DNA from: Bacteroidales bacterium UBA3743
GTDB lineage: Bacteria; Bacteroidota; Bacteroidia; Bacteroidales; Paludibacteraceae
Assembly (NCBI GenBank): GCA_002371265.1
Contig: DFGT01000028.1
Span: 1-58,495, forward strand
DNA: 58,495 bases
Direction of reading: 5' to 3'
The position numbers and the translations under genes were made by a program. The notes beneath the pieces are model-generated. The model did no database searches, had not been told where the DNA came from, and saw nothing but the letters and a program-made list of their open reading frames with translations. The number at the start of each line of letters is the position of its first letter. Within the stretch, counting starts at the first letter, position 1. This document shows positions 42,255 to 52,300 of the stretch, in pieces.

Positions 42255-42854
42255 TTAATACCCAATTCCTTTCAGCCATTTTTCAACTTTTGCTTTTCCA
42301 GCACGAACCTCATGTCCGTAGATTGAGAAACCTTTCTGAACCTTAGCTTTAGGGAAAGCTTTTTCTATGTCTTCCACACAGTTGGCTAATCCGCTGCCTT
42401 CGTGAGTGGTGAACGGATAGACGGTCTTGCCATCTAGATTGATGTCCTTAAACAGTGTGAACATCACCTGTGGATAAGTTCCCCACCAAACAGGGCCGCC
42501 GATAAACACCGTGTCGTACTTTGACAAATCTGGTGCTTTGCCTTCGTATGGTGGCAGTTCTCCTTTGTTGGCCTCTTCCTTAGCAAGTTGGATGAGAGGG
42601 TTGTATGCCATTCCGTCGTACTTGTGAGTTACGATTTCAAATTGAGATGCACCAGTAAGTTCAGTGATGTAGTCAGCCACGATTTTTGTGTTGCCGACCT
42701 CAATGTTTCCCACAGAATAGTTGTCTCCTGCGTGTGAAAAGAAAATAACGATTGATTTGCCCATTTTGTTTTGATTTTTAGAACTTTGCCCATTGCAACT
42801 TGCTCCGATCAACAAAGCGGTAATGGCAAGAATTATTGATTTTAGTTTATTCAT
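42255..42854 (-). CDS. Flavodoxin-like lipoprotein
   Basis: MNKLKSIILAITALLIGASC is a lipoprotein signal with Cys20 as anchor, followed by a polar linker (NGQSSKNQNK). The rest, from residue 32, is a flavodoxin fold: KSIVIFFSHAGDNYSVGNIE in the phosphate-binding position, NTKIVADYITELTGA, YDTVFIGGPVWWGTYPQVMFTL (the FMN-ring loop) and YPFTTHEGSGLANCVEDI. The Thr/Ser-rich FMN phosphate loop is less canonical (SHAGDNYSVG) but typical of the Flavodoxin_4 group. The unusual point is the export signal on a flavin protein. It belongs to the minus-strand cluster, 117 bases before the small lipoprotein gene and 92 after the CMD/cupin gene. Confidence 0.9.
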   Translation of the reverse strand: MNKLKSIILAITALLIGASCNGQSSKNQNKMGKSIVIFFSHAGDNYSVGNIEVGNTKIVADYITELTGASQFEIVTHKYDGMAYNPLIQLAKEEANKGELPPYEGKAPDLSKYDTVFIGGPVWWGTYPQVMFTLFKDINLDGKTVYPFTTHEGSGLANCVEDIEKAFPKAKVQKGFSIYGHEVRAGKAKVEKWLKGIGY

Positions 42855-42879
42855 ATCGAGCTAAATTAAAATTTACATA

Positions 42880-42887
42880 CAAAAATA
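42880..42887 (-). promoter_or_regulatory. Possible -7 element for the flavodoxin-like lipoprotein gene
   Basis: On the minus strand TATTTTTG fits TAnnTTTG, about 25 bases before the start codon. No TTG is found 19-21 bases further up, so this is a half match. It may allow transcription of the distal part of the cluster by itself. Confidence 0.35.
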
Positions 42888-42946
42888 GAAATTCTACTTT
42901 TTGTTGTTGGTATATAATTTTCGGAAAGGATAAACAATTTTTCCAA

Positions 42947-44074
42947 TCATTTCACCTTCCCATACTCTTCATCACTCACTGCTTCCAGCCACTCGTTGGT
43001 AGGGTTGGGTTGCAAGTTCTTGTGATAGGTCAGATGTTGCATCCATGATCCTTTGGCGGCGCCGTGCCAGTGCTTCACTCCTTCTGGCACTTCAATCACC
43101 ACTCCTTCCTTAAGCTCCACCGCTGGTTTGCCCCATTCCTGATACCAGCCGTGTCCGTAGACGCATATCAGCACCTGAACGGCACCGTGATGCACGTGCC
43201 AATTGTTGCGACATCCTGGCTCAAAGGTCACATTCACGACGCTTTCACCATAAGGAGACACATAGCTGCGGCCAGTGAAATATTGAGCATAGGCATCGTT
43301 GGGCACTCCGCGTCGCCAATATGATTTCAAATCTATTTGGTCGTACTGGCTAATGCTATTAGAATTAGGAACGCCCATATATTCATTGATGGCTTTCAAC
43401 GCTCTTGAAGCGGCTTTGTTGCAGCCATTCGTCGCCAATGAGACGGGGATCTGTTGCAACTGTTTGTTTGTGACTCCCATGTTGTGAGCTCCGTTGACAT
43501 GCGCTTTCAGTTGAGGCTCAACTCCTTCTAATCCTGCAAGGGCACTCACTGTGACCAGCTCTCGGTCGGCATGGGTGAGAATATCGCGGGCAAAGATGTC
43601 GCCGAAAAGATGAGCTTTGAGATAATAGTCTTCGGCAGGACAAAAATCGTAGTTGAACGGCTGTCCCGAAAGTTGGGTCTGGACCTCTGTGCCTTGTTTA
43701 AACGCGTTGTAGTCCTTGGGTAGGGCCGACGCATCGTCGCCTTGCTCGTAAGGCGTGGTTCGTTCGGCAAGCACTTTTTGCAGTGTGCCAAGAGCGTTCA
43801 GACTGCGAGGAAAGCCCGTATAAGCGTAAAGTTGAGACAATGCTTCTTTTATTTGGTTGACGGTAAGCCCAGCGTCAAGTCCTTCGTTGATGGCGTCGTA
43901 GAGTAGAGATTGATCGCCAGAAGCCTCGTTGCAGGCGATCGCGGACATACATGTCGCCTGTCTCTCGTTGAATGTCAATGTGTTCATGTCTTTGATATTA
44001 TTTTCCGTTTTGTTCTGACAACCGGCAATGGTTAATGCAGAAATTAACAATGTACATAAATGCCTTATTTTCAT
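42947..44074 (-). CDS. Lipoprotein with two carboxymuconolactone-decarboxylase domains and a cupin
   Basis: The lipoprotein signal MKIRHLCTLLISALTIAGC ends at Cys19. Residues 30-110 form a first CMD/AhpD-like domain (NERQATCMSAIACNEASGD, LTVNQIKEALSQLYAYTGFPRSLNAL). Residues 135-240 form a second (LKAHLFGDIFARDILTHADRELVTVSALAGL, LKAHVNGAHNMGVT). Residues 260-365 are a cupin with NNWHVHHGAVQVLICVYGHG and VPEGVKHWHGAA, which keeps His ligands but has Gln where the first motif usually has Glu. The CMD-cupin fusion is known in Bacteroidota, usually annotated as 4-carboxymuconolactone decarboxylase, but real activity is rarely shown. As first gene of the minus-strand cluster it may bring small aromatic or quinone-like compounds to the flavoproteins; that is inference. 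Confidence 0.9.
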   Translation of the reverse strand: MKIRHLCTLLISALTIAGCQNKTENNIKDMNTLTFNERQATCMSAIACNEASGDQSLLYDAINEGLDAGLTVNQIKEALSQLYAYTGFPRSLNALGTLQKVLAERTTPYEQGDDASALPKDYNAFKQGTEVQTQLSGQPFNYDFCPAEDYYLKAHLFGDIFARDILTHADRELVTVSALAGLEGVEPQLKAHVNGAHNMGVTNKQLQQIPVSLATNGCNKAASRALKAINEYMGVPNSNSISQYDQIDLKSYWRRGVPNDAYAQYFTGRSYVSPYGESVVNVTFEPGCRNNWHVHHGAVQVLICVYGHGWYQEWGKPAVELKEGVVIEVPEGVKHWHGAAKGSWMQHLTYHKNLQPNPTNEWLEAVSDEEYGKVK

Positions 44075-44115
44075 AATATAATCTTAAAAAAACTTCTTCG
44101 CTTAAATTTCTAATG

Positions 44116-44123
44116 CAAATATA
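44116..44123 (-). promoter_or_regulatory. Possible -7 element for the CMD/cupin operon
   Basis: On the minus strand TATATTTG matches TAnnTTTG, 41 bases before the start codon. A TTG at the right distance is missing, so a regulator may be needed. The remaining 44124-44425 intergenic stretch is AT-rich; no regulator gene lies between the divergent units and nothing else was recognised there. Confidence 0.45.
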
Positions 44124-44425
44124 AAAAATGTAAGGGACCCTGTCGTTGCATATTTTTCGGTTTAAATTACCAAAATTTCGGTAAAATGACAAGAAACGGA
44201 AAATCAGACAGAAGATAGAAAAGCTCCAATTAAGAAGCTTTTTTCTGTAAGATTTCATGGCTCCATGGGGTACATTCGTACAAAACAACAGCTATTCCCA
44301 TATTTGTTAACCTCAAAATCTTGTTTTGTTAATTGTTTTTTTCAGACTTCTTTAATTTTATCGTCGTGATGAAATCGCAACAGATTTCTCTACATTATAA
44401 TTTAATACAAAAATCACTAGACTTC

Positions 44426-46465
44426 ATGAAAAACACTTTACTCTCAGCTGCATCTTTTTTGATGTCGGCATCTGTTATGGCGGACAATCCGATTTTCCAA
44501 ACGGATTTTACCGCAGACCCGGCACCTGTTGTGATTGGTGACACGGTATTTGTTTTTACTTCGCATGATGAGGATGGCGTGGATTATTTCACAATGAATG
44601 AGTGGCGTGTCTTCTCCACCGTCGACATGGTAAACTGGACCGACCGTGGAGCTCCTATTCAAAACAGCGACTTTAAATGGGCTGACCGAGATGCCGCTTG
44701 GGCTTCACAGATGATTGAAAGAGACGGTAAGTATTATTTTTATGTCACTTCCACGTCTAATGGACCGCGTGTGATCGGTGTCGGTGTGGCTGACCATCCT
44801 GCCGGACCTTACAAAGATGCTATCGGCAAACCTCTTGCCGGACCAAATTGGAACTATATCGATCCTACCGTCTTCATCGACGATAATGGGCAGGCTTACG
44901 CTTATTGGGGAAATCCTAAACTTTATTGGTGCAAACTGAATAAGGACATGGTGACTATTGATGGAAGAATCAATGAAACCAACCTTACTGCTGAATCGAA
45001 CTACAAGTATACTGAAGGTCCGTGGATCTCTAAACGCAATGGCATCTATTATATGATATATGCCTCTCACGGTGTGCCGGAGAAGATTTCGTATGCCACA
45101 AGCAACAGTCCCGAAGGCCCGTGGACATCTCGTGGAATCATTCAGGAGAGTGGAAGACATAATGAGGTGAATAATTTCGCTTTTACTATCCACTCGGGTG
45201 TGATTGATTTCAAGGGTCATTCATACTACTTCTACCACAATCAGAATCTGCGTGGAGAGGAGGGCTATACCGGAGGCTTCACCCGTTCGTGCTGCGTGGA
45301 GGAGTTTACATATGGTGCTGATGGCTCTATACCCCTTATCCCAGCCACAAACATAGGTGTGAAAAATGCCGTTAAAAATCTTGATCCGTATTTGAGGGTC
45401 GAGGCTGAGACAAAAGCGTTCTCACACGGATTGCGTATGAACTATAAAGACCGAAACAATATCTTTGTGCATGGTATCGACAATGGCGACTATATCAAAG
45501 TCCGTTCGGTAGACTTCGGTGAGGAGGGCGCGTTCAAGTTTGTCGCTGCTGTTCGTTGTGCTTCTGGAAAGGGAGGAAATATTGAGGTCCATTTGGATAA
45601 AAAAGACGGTGAAAAGATCGCTTCTCTCAGTGTGGAGCCTACTAATAATGCTTGGAAAGAGATTGAGACGGATGTGATGATGGTGACGGGAGTCCACGAC
45701 ATCTATTTCACATTTTCTGGTCAGAATAGTGAAATGTTTGAATTTGACTATTGGTATTTCGTAGACCAGTCTCATAATATTCCACAGACTCCATACAATG
45801 GTGAGCCAGCTGAAATCCCTGGTAAAATACAGGCTGAGGAGTATGACCTTGGGGGATCTGGCAAAGCCTACTACGATATGGATGGGCAAAACCGTGGAGA
45901 GGCATTCCGTAAGGATGGGGTAGACGTGTATAAATCCGATGAAATCGACGGTTTTGCTGTCGGTTACGCGCAAAAAGGAGAATGGCTGGAGTATTCCGTC
46001 AACGTGAAAGTCGCCGACGACTACAAAATCCGCGCAAGATTGTCTACTGGAAATGCGAATGCTGGAATCAAGCTATATCTTGACGACGAAGAGATTTCCG
46101 ACTTTATCCAGACTTCTGAAAATGACGGTGATTGGGAAGCATACCTTATCGCTGAAACAATGACGACAAAAAAGTTGCCTGAGGGAGATCATATATTGAA
46201 ATTACAGATTGAAGGCGACTGGATCAATATCGACTGGATTGAATTTTGTGATAAAAACTCCACAAATGTGGTGGAAATAAATAATCTGACGATTTTTGAC
46301 GGAGATTATACAGTCTATACCGCAGACGGAAAAATCGCAGACATAATCACGCTCAATAATTCCGTCTCACCAAAAGAATTGCTGAAAAACAAAGGATTTG
46401 AGAAGGGCGTATATCTTTTGAAATCTGTCGACGAAAAGACAAGTCTTTCTGTTATCGTTGAATAA
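44426..46465 (+). CDS. GH43-family glycoside hydrolase with CBM6-like modules and T9SS tail
   Basis: The frame is open from 44333, but the ATG at 44426 starts a good signal peptide (MKNTLLSAASFLMSASVMA), so that start is chosen (679 aa). The five-bladed propeller of GH43 shows its three acidic residues: Asp31 in FTADPAPVV (base), Asp146 in NYIDPTVFIDD, and Glu197 in YTEGPWISK (acid). Family members release arabinose or xylose from arabinoxylan and arabinan. Two CBM6-like sandwiches follow: LRVEAETKAFSHGLRM with FEFDYWYFVD, and IQAEEYDLGGSGKAYYDMD with INIDWIEF. The last 70 residues (NNLTIFDGDYTVYTADGK, KGVYLLKSVDEKT) are a weak type A T9SS domain. The next gene has a similar second CBM6, so the two proteins likely act on the same polymer outside the cell. 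Confidence 0.92.
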   Translation: MKNTLLSAASFLMSASVMADNPIFQTDFTADPAPVVIGDTVFVFTSHDEDGVDYFTMNEWRVFSTVDMVNWTDRGAPIQNSDFKWADRDAAWASQMIERDGKYYFYVTSTSNGPRVIGVGVADHPAGPYKDAIGKPLAGPNWNYIDPTVFIDDNGQAYAYWGNPKLYWCKLNKDMVTIDGRINETNLTAESNYKYTEGPWISKRNGIYYMIYASHGVPEKISYATSNSPEGPWTSRGIIQESGRHNEVNNFAFTIHSGVIDFKGHSYYFYHNQNLRGEEGYTGGFTRSCCVEEFTYGADGSIPLIPATNIGVKNAVKNLDPYLRVEAETKAFSHGLRMNYKDRNNIFVHGIDNGDYIKVRSVDFGEEGAFKFVAAVRCASGKGGNIEVHLDKKDGEKIASLSVEPTNNAWKEIETDVMMVTGVHDIYFTFSGQNSEMFEFDYWYFVDQSHNIPQTPYNGEPAEIPGKIQAEEYDLGGSGKAYYDMDGQNRGEAFRKDGVDVYKSDEIDGFAVGYAQKGEWLEYSVNVKVADDYKIRARLSTGNANAGIKLYLDDEEISDFIQTSENDGDWEAYLIAETMTTKKLPEGDHILKLQIEGDWINIDWIEFCDKNSTNVVEINNLTIFDGDYTVYTADGKIADIITLNNSVSPKELLKNKGFEKGVYLLKSVDEKTSLSVIVE

Positions 46466-46474
46466 ACGTAGTGA

Positions 46475-46513
46475 CAGGTTTCAAACCTGCCCAGATATTA
46501 ACGGGTTAAACCC
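46475..46513. repeat. Two short perfect palindromes between glycan genes
   Basis: CAGGTTTCAAACCTG (46475-46489) and GGGTTAAACCC (46503-46513) are adjacent palindromes in the 84-base gap. They have no T run. They may be a REP-like intergenic element or mRNA-stabilising hairpins. Confidence 0.5.
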
Positions 46514-46549
46514 AATGTCATCAATCCCAATTATTAACAGAATACAACT

Positions 46550-49087
46550 ATGAATAAATATTTATTACCAATCTTACTAGGCTGCTTCATCATCAATGCC
46601 AATGCAATAGACTTCCACGTCTCTCCAAATGGCAACGACGCTGCTGAAGGAACGCTTACAGCTCCATTCAAAACGCTTGAGCAGGCACAAAGAGCGGTGC
46701 GTGGAGTCAACAAATCAATGTCGGAAGATATCAACGTCTATTTGCATGAAGGCACATACCAGCTTACAAGCACATTGCGTCTTTCCAATGCCGACGGTGG
46801 AACAAACGGTCACTATGTTCGCTATATGGCAGCTCCGGGCGAGACTCCGTTGGTGACGGGAGGTGTTCCTGTGAACGGATGGGAGTTGTTCGACGCGGAC
46901 AAAAACATCTGGTGCGTGAAGGATGTCGTAAATCGTTTCCGTCAGTTGTACGTCAATGGAAAGAAAGCGATAAGAGCACGTCATCCGAATGTCAAACCCA
47001 ACGGCGACCACTATTTCAACCGTCTTGCCAAAGTGGATACTTTTGGCAGGGCATTCGACGTCTACACGGATCAAATAAAAAAACTAGAGAATATAAAGAG
47101 GTCGGAGATCCATGTTATGGTGGCATGGGCCGACCAGATTCTTAGAATTGAGGATGTGAAATACAACGGCAACACATGCAAGATCATTCCTCAGGATCCA
47201 GAGCGTACCCGTCTGTTCCGCAGAGCCTATCCGATGCTTGGCACGGCATTCATGAGCAATCCTCCAAAACAGCAATGCTACTATCTTGAAAACGACATGT
47301 CGCTTTTGGATATGCAGGGCGAATGGTTTCTCGACGAGGATAGCAACACACTTTATTATATTCCGCGTGAAGGGGAAGATATGACTACGGCAAATGTCGT
47401 GGCTCCCAATCTGGAGACCCTTATTGAGGTGACGGGAGAAAGCACGAAAAACAAGGTGAAAAACATCTCGTTCAGCGGCATTGTGTTTGCCCATACCAAT
47501 TTCTTGCGTCCAAGCAGGGAGGGACTGCTTAATCTGCAGGCCGGACAGTTCGCAGTGAAGGTGGAGGATCGTGGGTATCTTAAATCGAATGAGTTTATGC
47601 TTTGGCATCCGGAAGCGGGAATTGAGGTGACAAACGCAAGCCGTGTGATTTTTGAAGACAATATTTTCACTCAGATGGCTGCCACTGGACTGGATTTCAC
47701 ATCCGGCACCAACGACACACGTATAGAGGGCAATGTCTTCACAGAGATAGGAGGCTCAAGCATTTCGATCGGAAAATTCGCTCCTGATTCATTGACGGAA
47801 ATCCACAAAGGTTACAACCCTTCCGATAAGGATGAGATATGCACTCACGACACGGTGAAGAACAATTACGTCCACAACACTACTAACGAGATTCAGGGTG
47901 CGGTGCCAATCCTTGGTGGCTATCCAAGATATATCGTGATCGAGCATAATGAAGTGTCGTATGCCAATTACTCAGGAATCTCTGTCGGATTCGGATGGAC
48001 CAAAAAAGAGACTGCGATGGACGGAAACAAGATCAATTATAATGAAATCCATCATATCGCAAGATTGTTGTGCGACGGTGCGGCGATCTACACCCTTTCT
48101 AATCAGGGCAAAAACGGACAGATTATGTACAACTACAGCCATGATATCAACGGATCTGACTGGGCAGACTATTGGACTTGCCCTATCTATCAGGATGAGG
48201 GAACCAGCGGTTTTGAAATCGCTTACAATGTGGCTGTGAATGCTCCGAAGGGAACAGCCTGCAACCAGTGTGGCAGCAATTATACCCACGACAACGACGG
48301 ATCAGACAAGGGTGTGATCAACAACGCCGGAATTGAGCAGAAGTATAAGAGTATCAAGAATAAAGATATCCCATTGCCTAATTTCTCTGAGGCTATTCCA
48401 CAGGAACCATATTCCTCTGTGTTCACTCTTCCTGGCAAGATAGAGATGGAAGACTACGATTTGGGCGGACAGGGCATCGCATACTACGACAAGGATGTGG
48501 AAAACCAAGGAGAAGCCTATCGTAACGACGGAGTGGACATCGTCACCGTCGACTCAATCAGCGATGCGAAAGGATATGCCATCGGCTACACACAAGAAGG
48601 GGAGTGGACGGAATATTCAATTGCTGTCGAGAAGACTGCACCGTATTTCTATAAAGCCAATGTGGCTAGCGGATTGGATTTCTCAAGTTTCATCATTATG
48701 GTAGACGGCAAACAAGTGGCAGACACAGTCAAGATACCCCAGACCGACAGCTGGAACACATACACAACAGTGGACGGCAAGACCTCCGAGATCGTGGCAG
48801 GCGATCATATCCTGCGTGTCAGAATCAGCGGAGCATATTCCAATGTCGACTGGATTGCGTTTGCGGAAACAAAAGAAGAACTAGAAGATCTGACTGGCAA
48901 CATCGACATTTTGTCGGGTGAGCCAAAGGAAGCCACGGTGGTGGATATGATGGGAAAAACATGGGCAAGGATTGTTGCGAAAAGCAGCGTCGACGCGAAT
49001 ATGAAAATCAGGGAGAAAAGATTGCCTTCAGGAGTTTACGCAGTCAGATTCAGCAATGGAAAGACACAGCTTATTATCATGAAATAA
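46550..49087 (+). CDS. Parallel beta-helix glycoside hydrolase (GH141-like) with CBM6 and T9SS tail
   Basis: A signal peptide (MNKYLLPILLGCFIINANA) is followed by FHVSPNGNDAAEGTLTAPFKTLEQAQRAV and INVYLHEGTYQLTSTLRL, then APGETPLVTGGVPVNGWELF. This start is typical of the GH141 and related right-handed beta-helix enzymes described as fucosidases or xylanases. Rungs continue with VIFEDNIFTQMAATGLDF, GNVFTEIGGSSISIG, NEVSYANYSGISVGFGW and YNEIHHIARLLCDGAAIYTL. From about residue 625 a CBM6-like module (IEMEDYDLGGQGIAYYDKD, SNVDWIAFAET) appears, very close to the one in the GH43 protein. The last 70 residues (ILSGEPKEATVVDMMGKTW, LPSGVYAVRFSNGKTQLIIMK) are a T9SS type A-like domain. The exact substrate is not provable here; xylan or pectin side chains are likely. 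Confidence 0.88.
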   Translation: MNKYLLPILLGCFIINANAIDFHVSPNGNDAAEGTLTAPFKTLEQAQRAVRGVNKSMSEDINVYLHEGTYQLTSTLRLSNADGGTNGHYVRYMAAPGETPLVTGGVPVNGWELFDADKNIWCVKDVVNRFRQLYVNGKKAIRARHPNVKPNGDHYFNRLAKVDTFGRAFDVYTDQIKKLENIKRSEIHVMVAWADQILRIEDVKYNGNTCKIIPQDPERTRLFRRAYPMLGTAFMSNPPKQQCYYLENDMSLLDMQGEWFLDEDSNTLYYIPREGEDMTTANVVAPNLETLIEVTGESTKNKVKNISFSGIVFAHTNFLRPSREGLLNLQAGQFAVKVEDRGYLKSNEFMLWHPEAGIEVTNASRVIFEDNIFTQMAATGLDFTSGTNDTRIEGNVFTEIGGSSISIGKFAPDSLTEIHKGYNPSDKDEICTHDTVKNNYVHNTTNEIQGAVPILGGYPRYIVIEHNEVSYANYSGISVGFGWTKKETAMDGNKINYNEIHHIARLLCDGAAIYTLSNQGKNGQIMYNYSHDINGSDWADYWTCPIYQDEGTSGFEIAYNVAVNAPKGTACNQCGSNYTHDNDGSDKGVINNAGIEQKYKSIKNKDIPLPNFSEAIPQEPYSSVFTLPGKIEMEDYDLGGQGIAYYDKDVENQGEAYRNDGVDIVTVDSISDAKGYAIGYTQEGEWTEYSIAVEKTAPYFYKANVASGLDFSSFIIMVDGKQVADTVKIPQTDSWNTYTTVDGKTSEIVAGDHILRVRISGAYSNVDWIAFAETKEELEDLTGNIDILSGEPKEATVVDMMGKTWARIVAKSSVDANMKIREKRLPSGVYAVRFSNGKTQLIIMK

Positions 49088-49106
49088 AATCTTACTATTG
49101 ATTTGG

Positions 49107-49142
49107 AAGACGCAGGAGAATAACCTTCTGCGTCTTTTTTTT
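49107..49142 (+). terminator. Rho-independent terminator after the GH141-like gene
   Basis: AAGACGCAG and CTGCGTCTT form a 9-bp stem with a 12-base loop, followed by a run of T. Confidence 0.92.
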
Positions 49143-49143
49143 A

Positions 49144-49240
49144 TTTGCTGGTGTCAAACAAAAATATTGAATTTTGTTTGATGACAGCGAATAAAAACAC
49201 TTAATTTTGTTTGCTGGTATCAAATAAAAATATTAAGTGA
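49144..49240. repeat. Three alternating copies of a TTTGCTG..TCAAACAAAA element
   Basis: Copy 1 (49144-49170) and copy 3 (49210-49236) are direct repeats of TTTGCTGGTRTCAAAYAAAA plus ATATT. An inverted copy (TTTTGTTTGATGACAGCGAA) lies between them. Copy 1 and the inverted copy form a long stem with one internal loop. CACTTAAT (from 49198) and ATTAAGTG (to about 49240) bracket the third copy. The stretch lies in a 303-base gene-free gap with the GH141-like terminator on its left and the GH8 promoter element on its right. Confidence 0.7.
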
Positions 49241-49331
49241 TTCCCGTCTGGAAATGGTTGCTGGAGTGAGACCTAAGGCTCGGTTGTTAACAATTTTTCA
49301 CAAAAAAAGAGCCACAATTTGAAAATATTGC

Positions 49332-49339
49332 TATTTTTG
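49332..49339 (+). promoter_or_regulatory. -7 element for the GH8 gene
   Basis: TATTTTTG fits TAnnTTTG, with a predicted leader of about 45 bases. No TTG lies at 19-21 bases upstream, which suggests an activator-dependent promoter; the alternating repeats lie about 100 bases upstream. Confidence 0.5.
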
Positions 49340-49390
49340 CCTAATCTAATAACACTAACTATTTTTGAATTTGTAATAGGGGTTTAATAT

Positions 49391-52300
49391 ATGAATAAAT
49401 TTGGTATTAAATTAATTGCAATTTTATGCTGCTTGTTGTGTAGCATAGGAGGTGCATCAGCACAAGGTAGTGCCAGATCATGGAGTTCTGCCAGTTACGT
49501 TCCTATTAATATAAATTCTGGTAATCCAGCATTCCCTTATCCTCAATTTTTGGAGTATAAGGTAGGTAAAACTTTGGCAAAATACAATGCTGAAGGAGTC
49601 ACACATGCGGATATGGAAAAAACAGGACGTGAGGCTTATGAAATCATGAGCCACAGATGTCGATACGACGGAGGAACGCATTGTGGAGTGCCTTATATCA
49701 CATTCAACAATTTCCGTAAGCTCGGAGACAAAGAGATGCCTCAAGGAGGAGCTCAGTTCTGTACAGAGGGAGATGGCTATATGATGTTGGCGGCTGCGAT
49801 TTTTGCTGATCAGGCAACATTCAACGGATTGTGGATGTGGATCCACGACAACCGTATTCCTCATCGTGTCAGATATCAGGATGGTCAGATAAGACTTCCA
49901 AACTATGAGTTTGGTGGAGGTCTTCCTATATGTTATGCGTTAGAGGGAAGCACATCAGAAAACGATGGATCGGCCACCGATGGTGATGATGATATCGCTA
50001 TGGCTCTTCTTATCGCCTACAAACAGTGGGGAGAATTCATGATGCAGGATGGCAAACCTGTTTTGGATTACAGTGGTAAGCCTATTTCCTATAAGGAGGC
50101 TGCTGAAGATTTCTTGAAAGCATTTGTCGATACTTTTTCTGCCCCCAATACGGGAGGTCATATGAGTGGAAACATTGGCGTTGATGGATATGTGAAGGGC
50201 GGAAATAAAGGAGGAGAAGTTTCATCTTGGAGAAATAATCAGACTCTTTATCCGGATATTTCAAAATCGGTTTATATTGGAGGTACTGGAGGAGATGGAA
50301 ACACTCACACCGACTACTGTGCTCCTGCTTATTATAATGAGTTTGCAAAATGGTTTGAAAGTGGTGATGTGACTGCTAATGATTGGCAGATAGGTCAGTA
50401 TAAGCGAGCAGAGGCATCTTCAGATTGGTTGTGTGGTCAGGCTTACAGTCAGGGATTGGTATCAAGTATTGGAACCACAAATATGGCGACTGACGGACAA
50501 CCTACGTTTACTAATTTTAGTGAGGGAGAGGATTTTCGTACAATGTGGCGTATGGCACAGAATTATTTGTGGCATGGTGCACCTGAATACAATTGGAATC
50601 CAAAGACACATCAGATAGAGAAAGGTACGAACACATATGAATATGACATGGCACTTCGTGCTGCGGCACTTATGAAGGAGCCTCCTGCATTGGATGGAAA
50701 AGGAAAGTGGTGTAGCAAATTAGGTGCATCTCCAGACCCCGGTCAGCCAGAGTTTTGGGGACCATCTCAGATTAAAATGTGTTACAATACAGAAGGAGGT
50801 GTCCTGTCACATTATTCAGCAAATTATGCTTTAGGTTGTGCGGCTCCAGCAGTTGTGATTAATGAAGACTTGGGGCTTATAGCGGATATGTATCGCCAGA
50901 GTGAGTTAGTGTGGGATGATGCATCAGGTGAATCTAAAAACTTAACGGATGATGAGAGATACATTGAAAGTATGCCTAAATACTTCCATGGATGGTTCCG
51001 TTGTTTGCCTCTTTTGACATATACGGGTAACTGGCATGCTCCAAGCGATATGGTTTCTGCGGCTAACATGAAAGTGTATATGTCCGTGGATAAGACGTAC
51101 GCTTACGTTGATGACCAAATTGACTATACAGTCCAGTATCGTAACTATGGTAGTGCTGATGCTACAGGAGTGAAGATTGAGACAGAAATAGACCCTAATT
51201 ATGAGGTGGTCAGCATTTCAAACGGAGGTAAGTTCAGTGGTGGAAAAATAGTTTGGAACATCGGTACTGTGCCTGGATTCAAAACAGGTCATCTGGCTGA
51301 GACAATAGATTCTGTCTCATTCCGTGTTGTTGCAAGAGACACTCTTAATCCACGTATCTGTTTGACAAGCAAAATTTCAGGTTCAAATTTTGAAGAGTGG
51401 GTAAGTAACGAGTATCCTAACCATGCCACATACACAATGGAGCGTAACTGTGTGGATATCTTGGCTAATCGTTCGTTGGCAGTCAAGAAAAGTGCTAACC
51501 GTACAGCCATGAACCCGAATGATGTTGTTAAATTTACAGTTGAATTCGAAAACAAGTCGGAAGGAGAATCCTCTTGGTTGAATGGTGGACGTGATAATGT
51601 CCGCATGTCGTATGGAAATTATTTGCCAAATGGAGATGATGAAGGCGATTGGACAAACACCACATTCTATCAATATTATCGTTTTTGGAATGATGCACAA
51701 GAAGCATACATCAATATGGGAAATTATCGTGTCTCTTATTTCTTGAACGACATCAACAAAGGATTTTATGGTGATGATAATCCCAATGGATGGCTTTTCT
51801 ATCTAGACAATGAGAATGATGTGTCAAAATATGGATATTTCCCTGAAACAGGAGGTGCGGAAATTTTGTTCCAAAAAATTCCTGCTGGAGAAGATGAAGA
51901 TGGCAAGGCTTGGAATCAGCGTTTCATTGTGAAGTTCCCTAATGTGCTTACTGCCACTACTACACATGTTTATGATAAACTAGACTCGAAGTATCTACTT
52001 CACAAGGGTGTCTACGGTCCAGGCTTATATAGAACTGCATTGAAGACTAAAAATGCCACAAACATGAAATTTAAGGTGGCTGATGATTGGTCTTATTCAA
52101 AAGCGGTTGAAAATAATGGTTCTTATGATAATCTATCAGGACAGGCTTGTAATTTCGTTCCGATTACTCCGGGATGGTATAATCCAGACAAATTTAACGA
52201 GGAAATAACTAATTTCTCACGATATGCATGTTCTCCAGATCTAAAGGGATTCGATAGAGTATTGGTTGAGGAATTCGATGGATATACATGGCGACGTGTT

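Noticed and set aside
44220..44250. AAGCT...AAGCTTTTTT hairpin between the divergent units at 44.2 kb read as a terminator
   Set aside because: The stem is short, and no plus-strand gene lies upstream that it could serve.
44333..44425. Longer N-terminus for the GH43 protein (31 more residues)
   Set aside because: The extra part (MFFSDFFNFIVV...) would precede a perfectly good signal peptide at 44426, so the later ATG is preferred.
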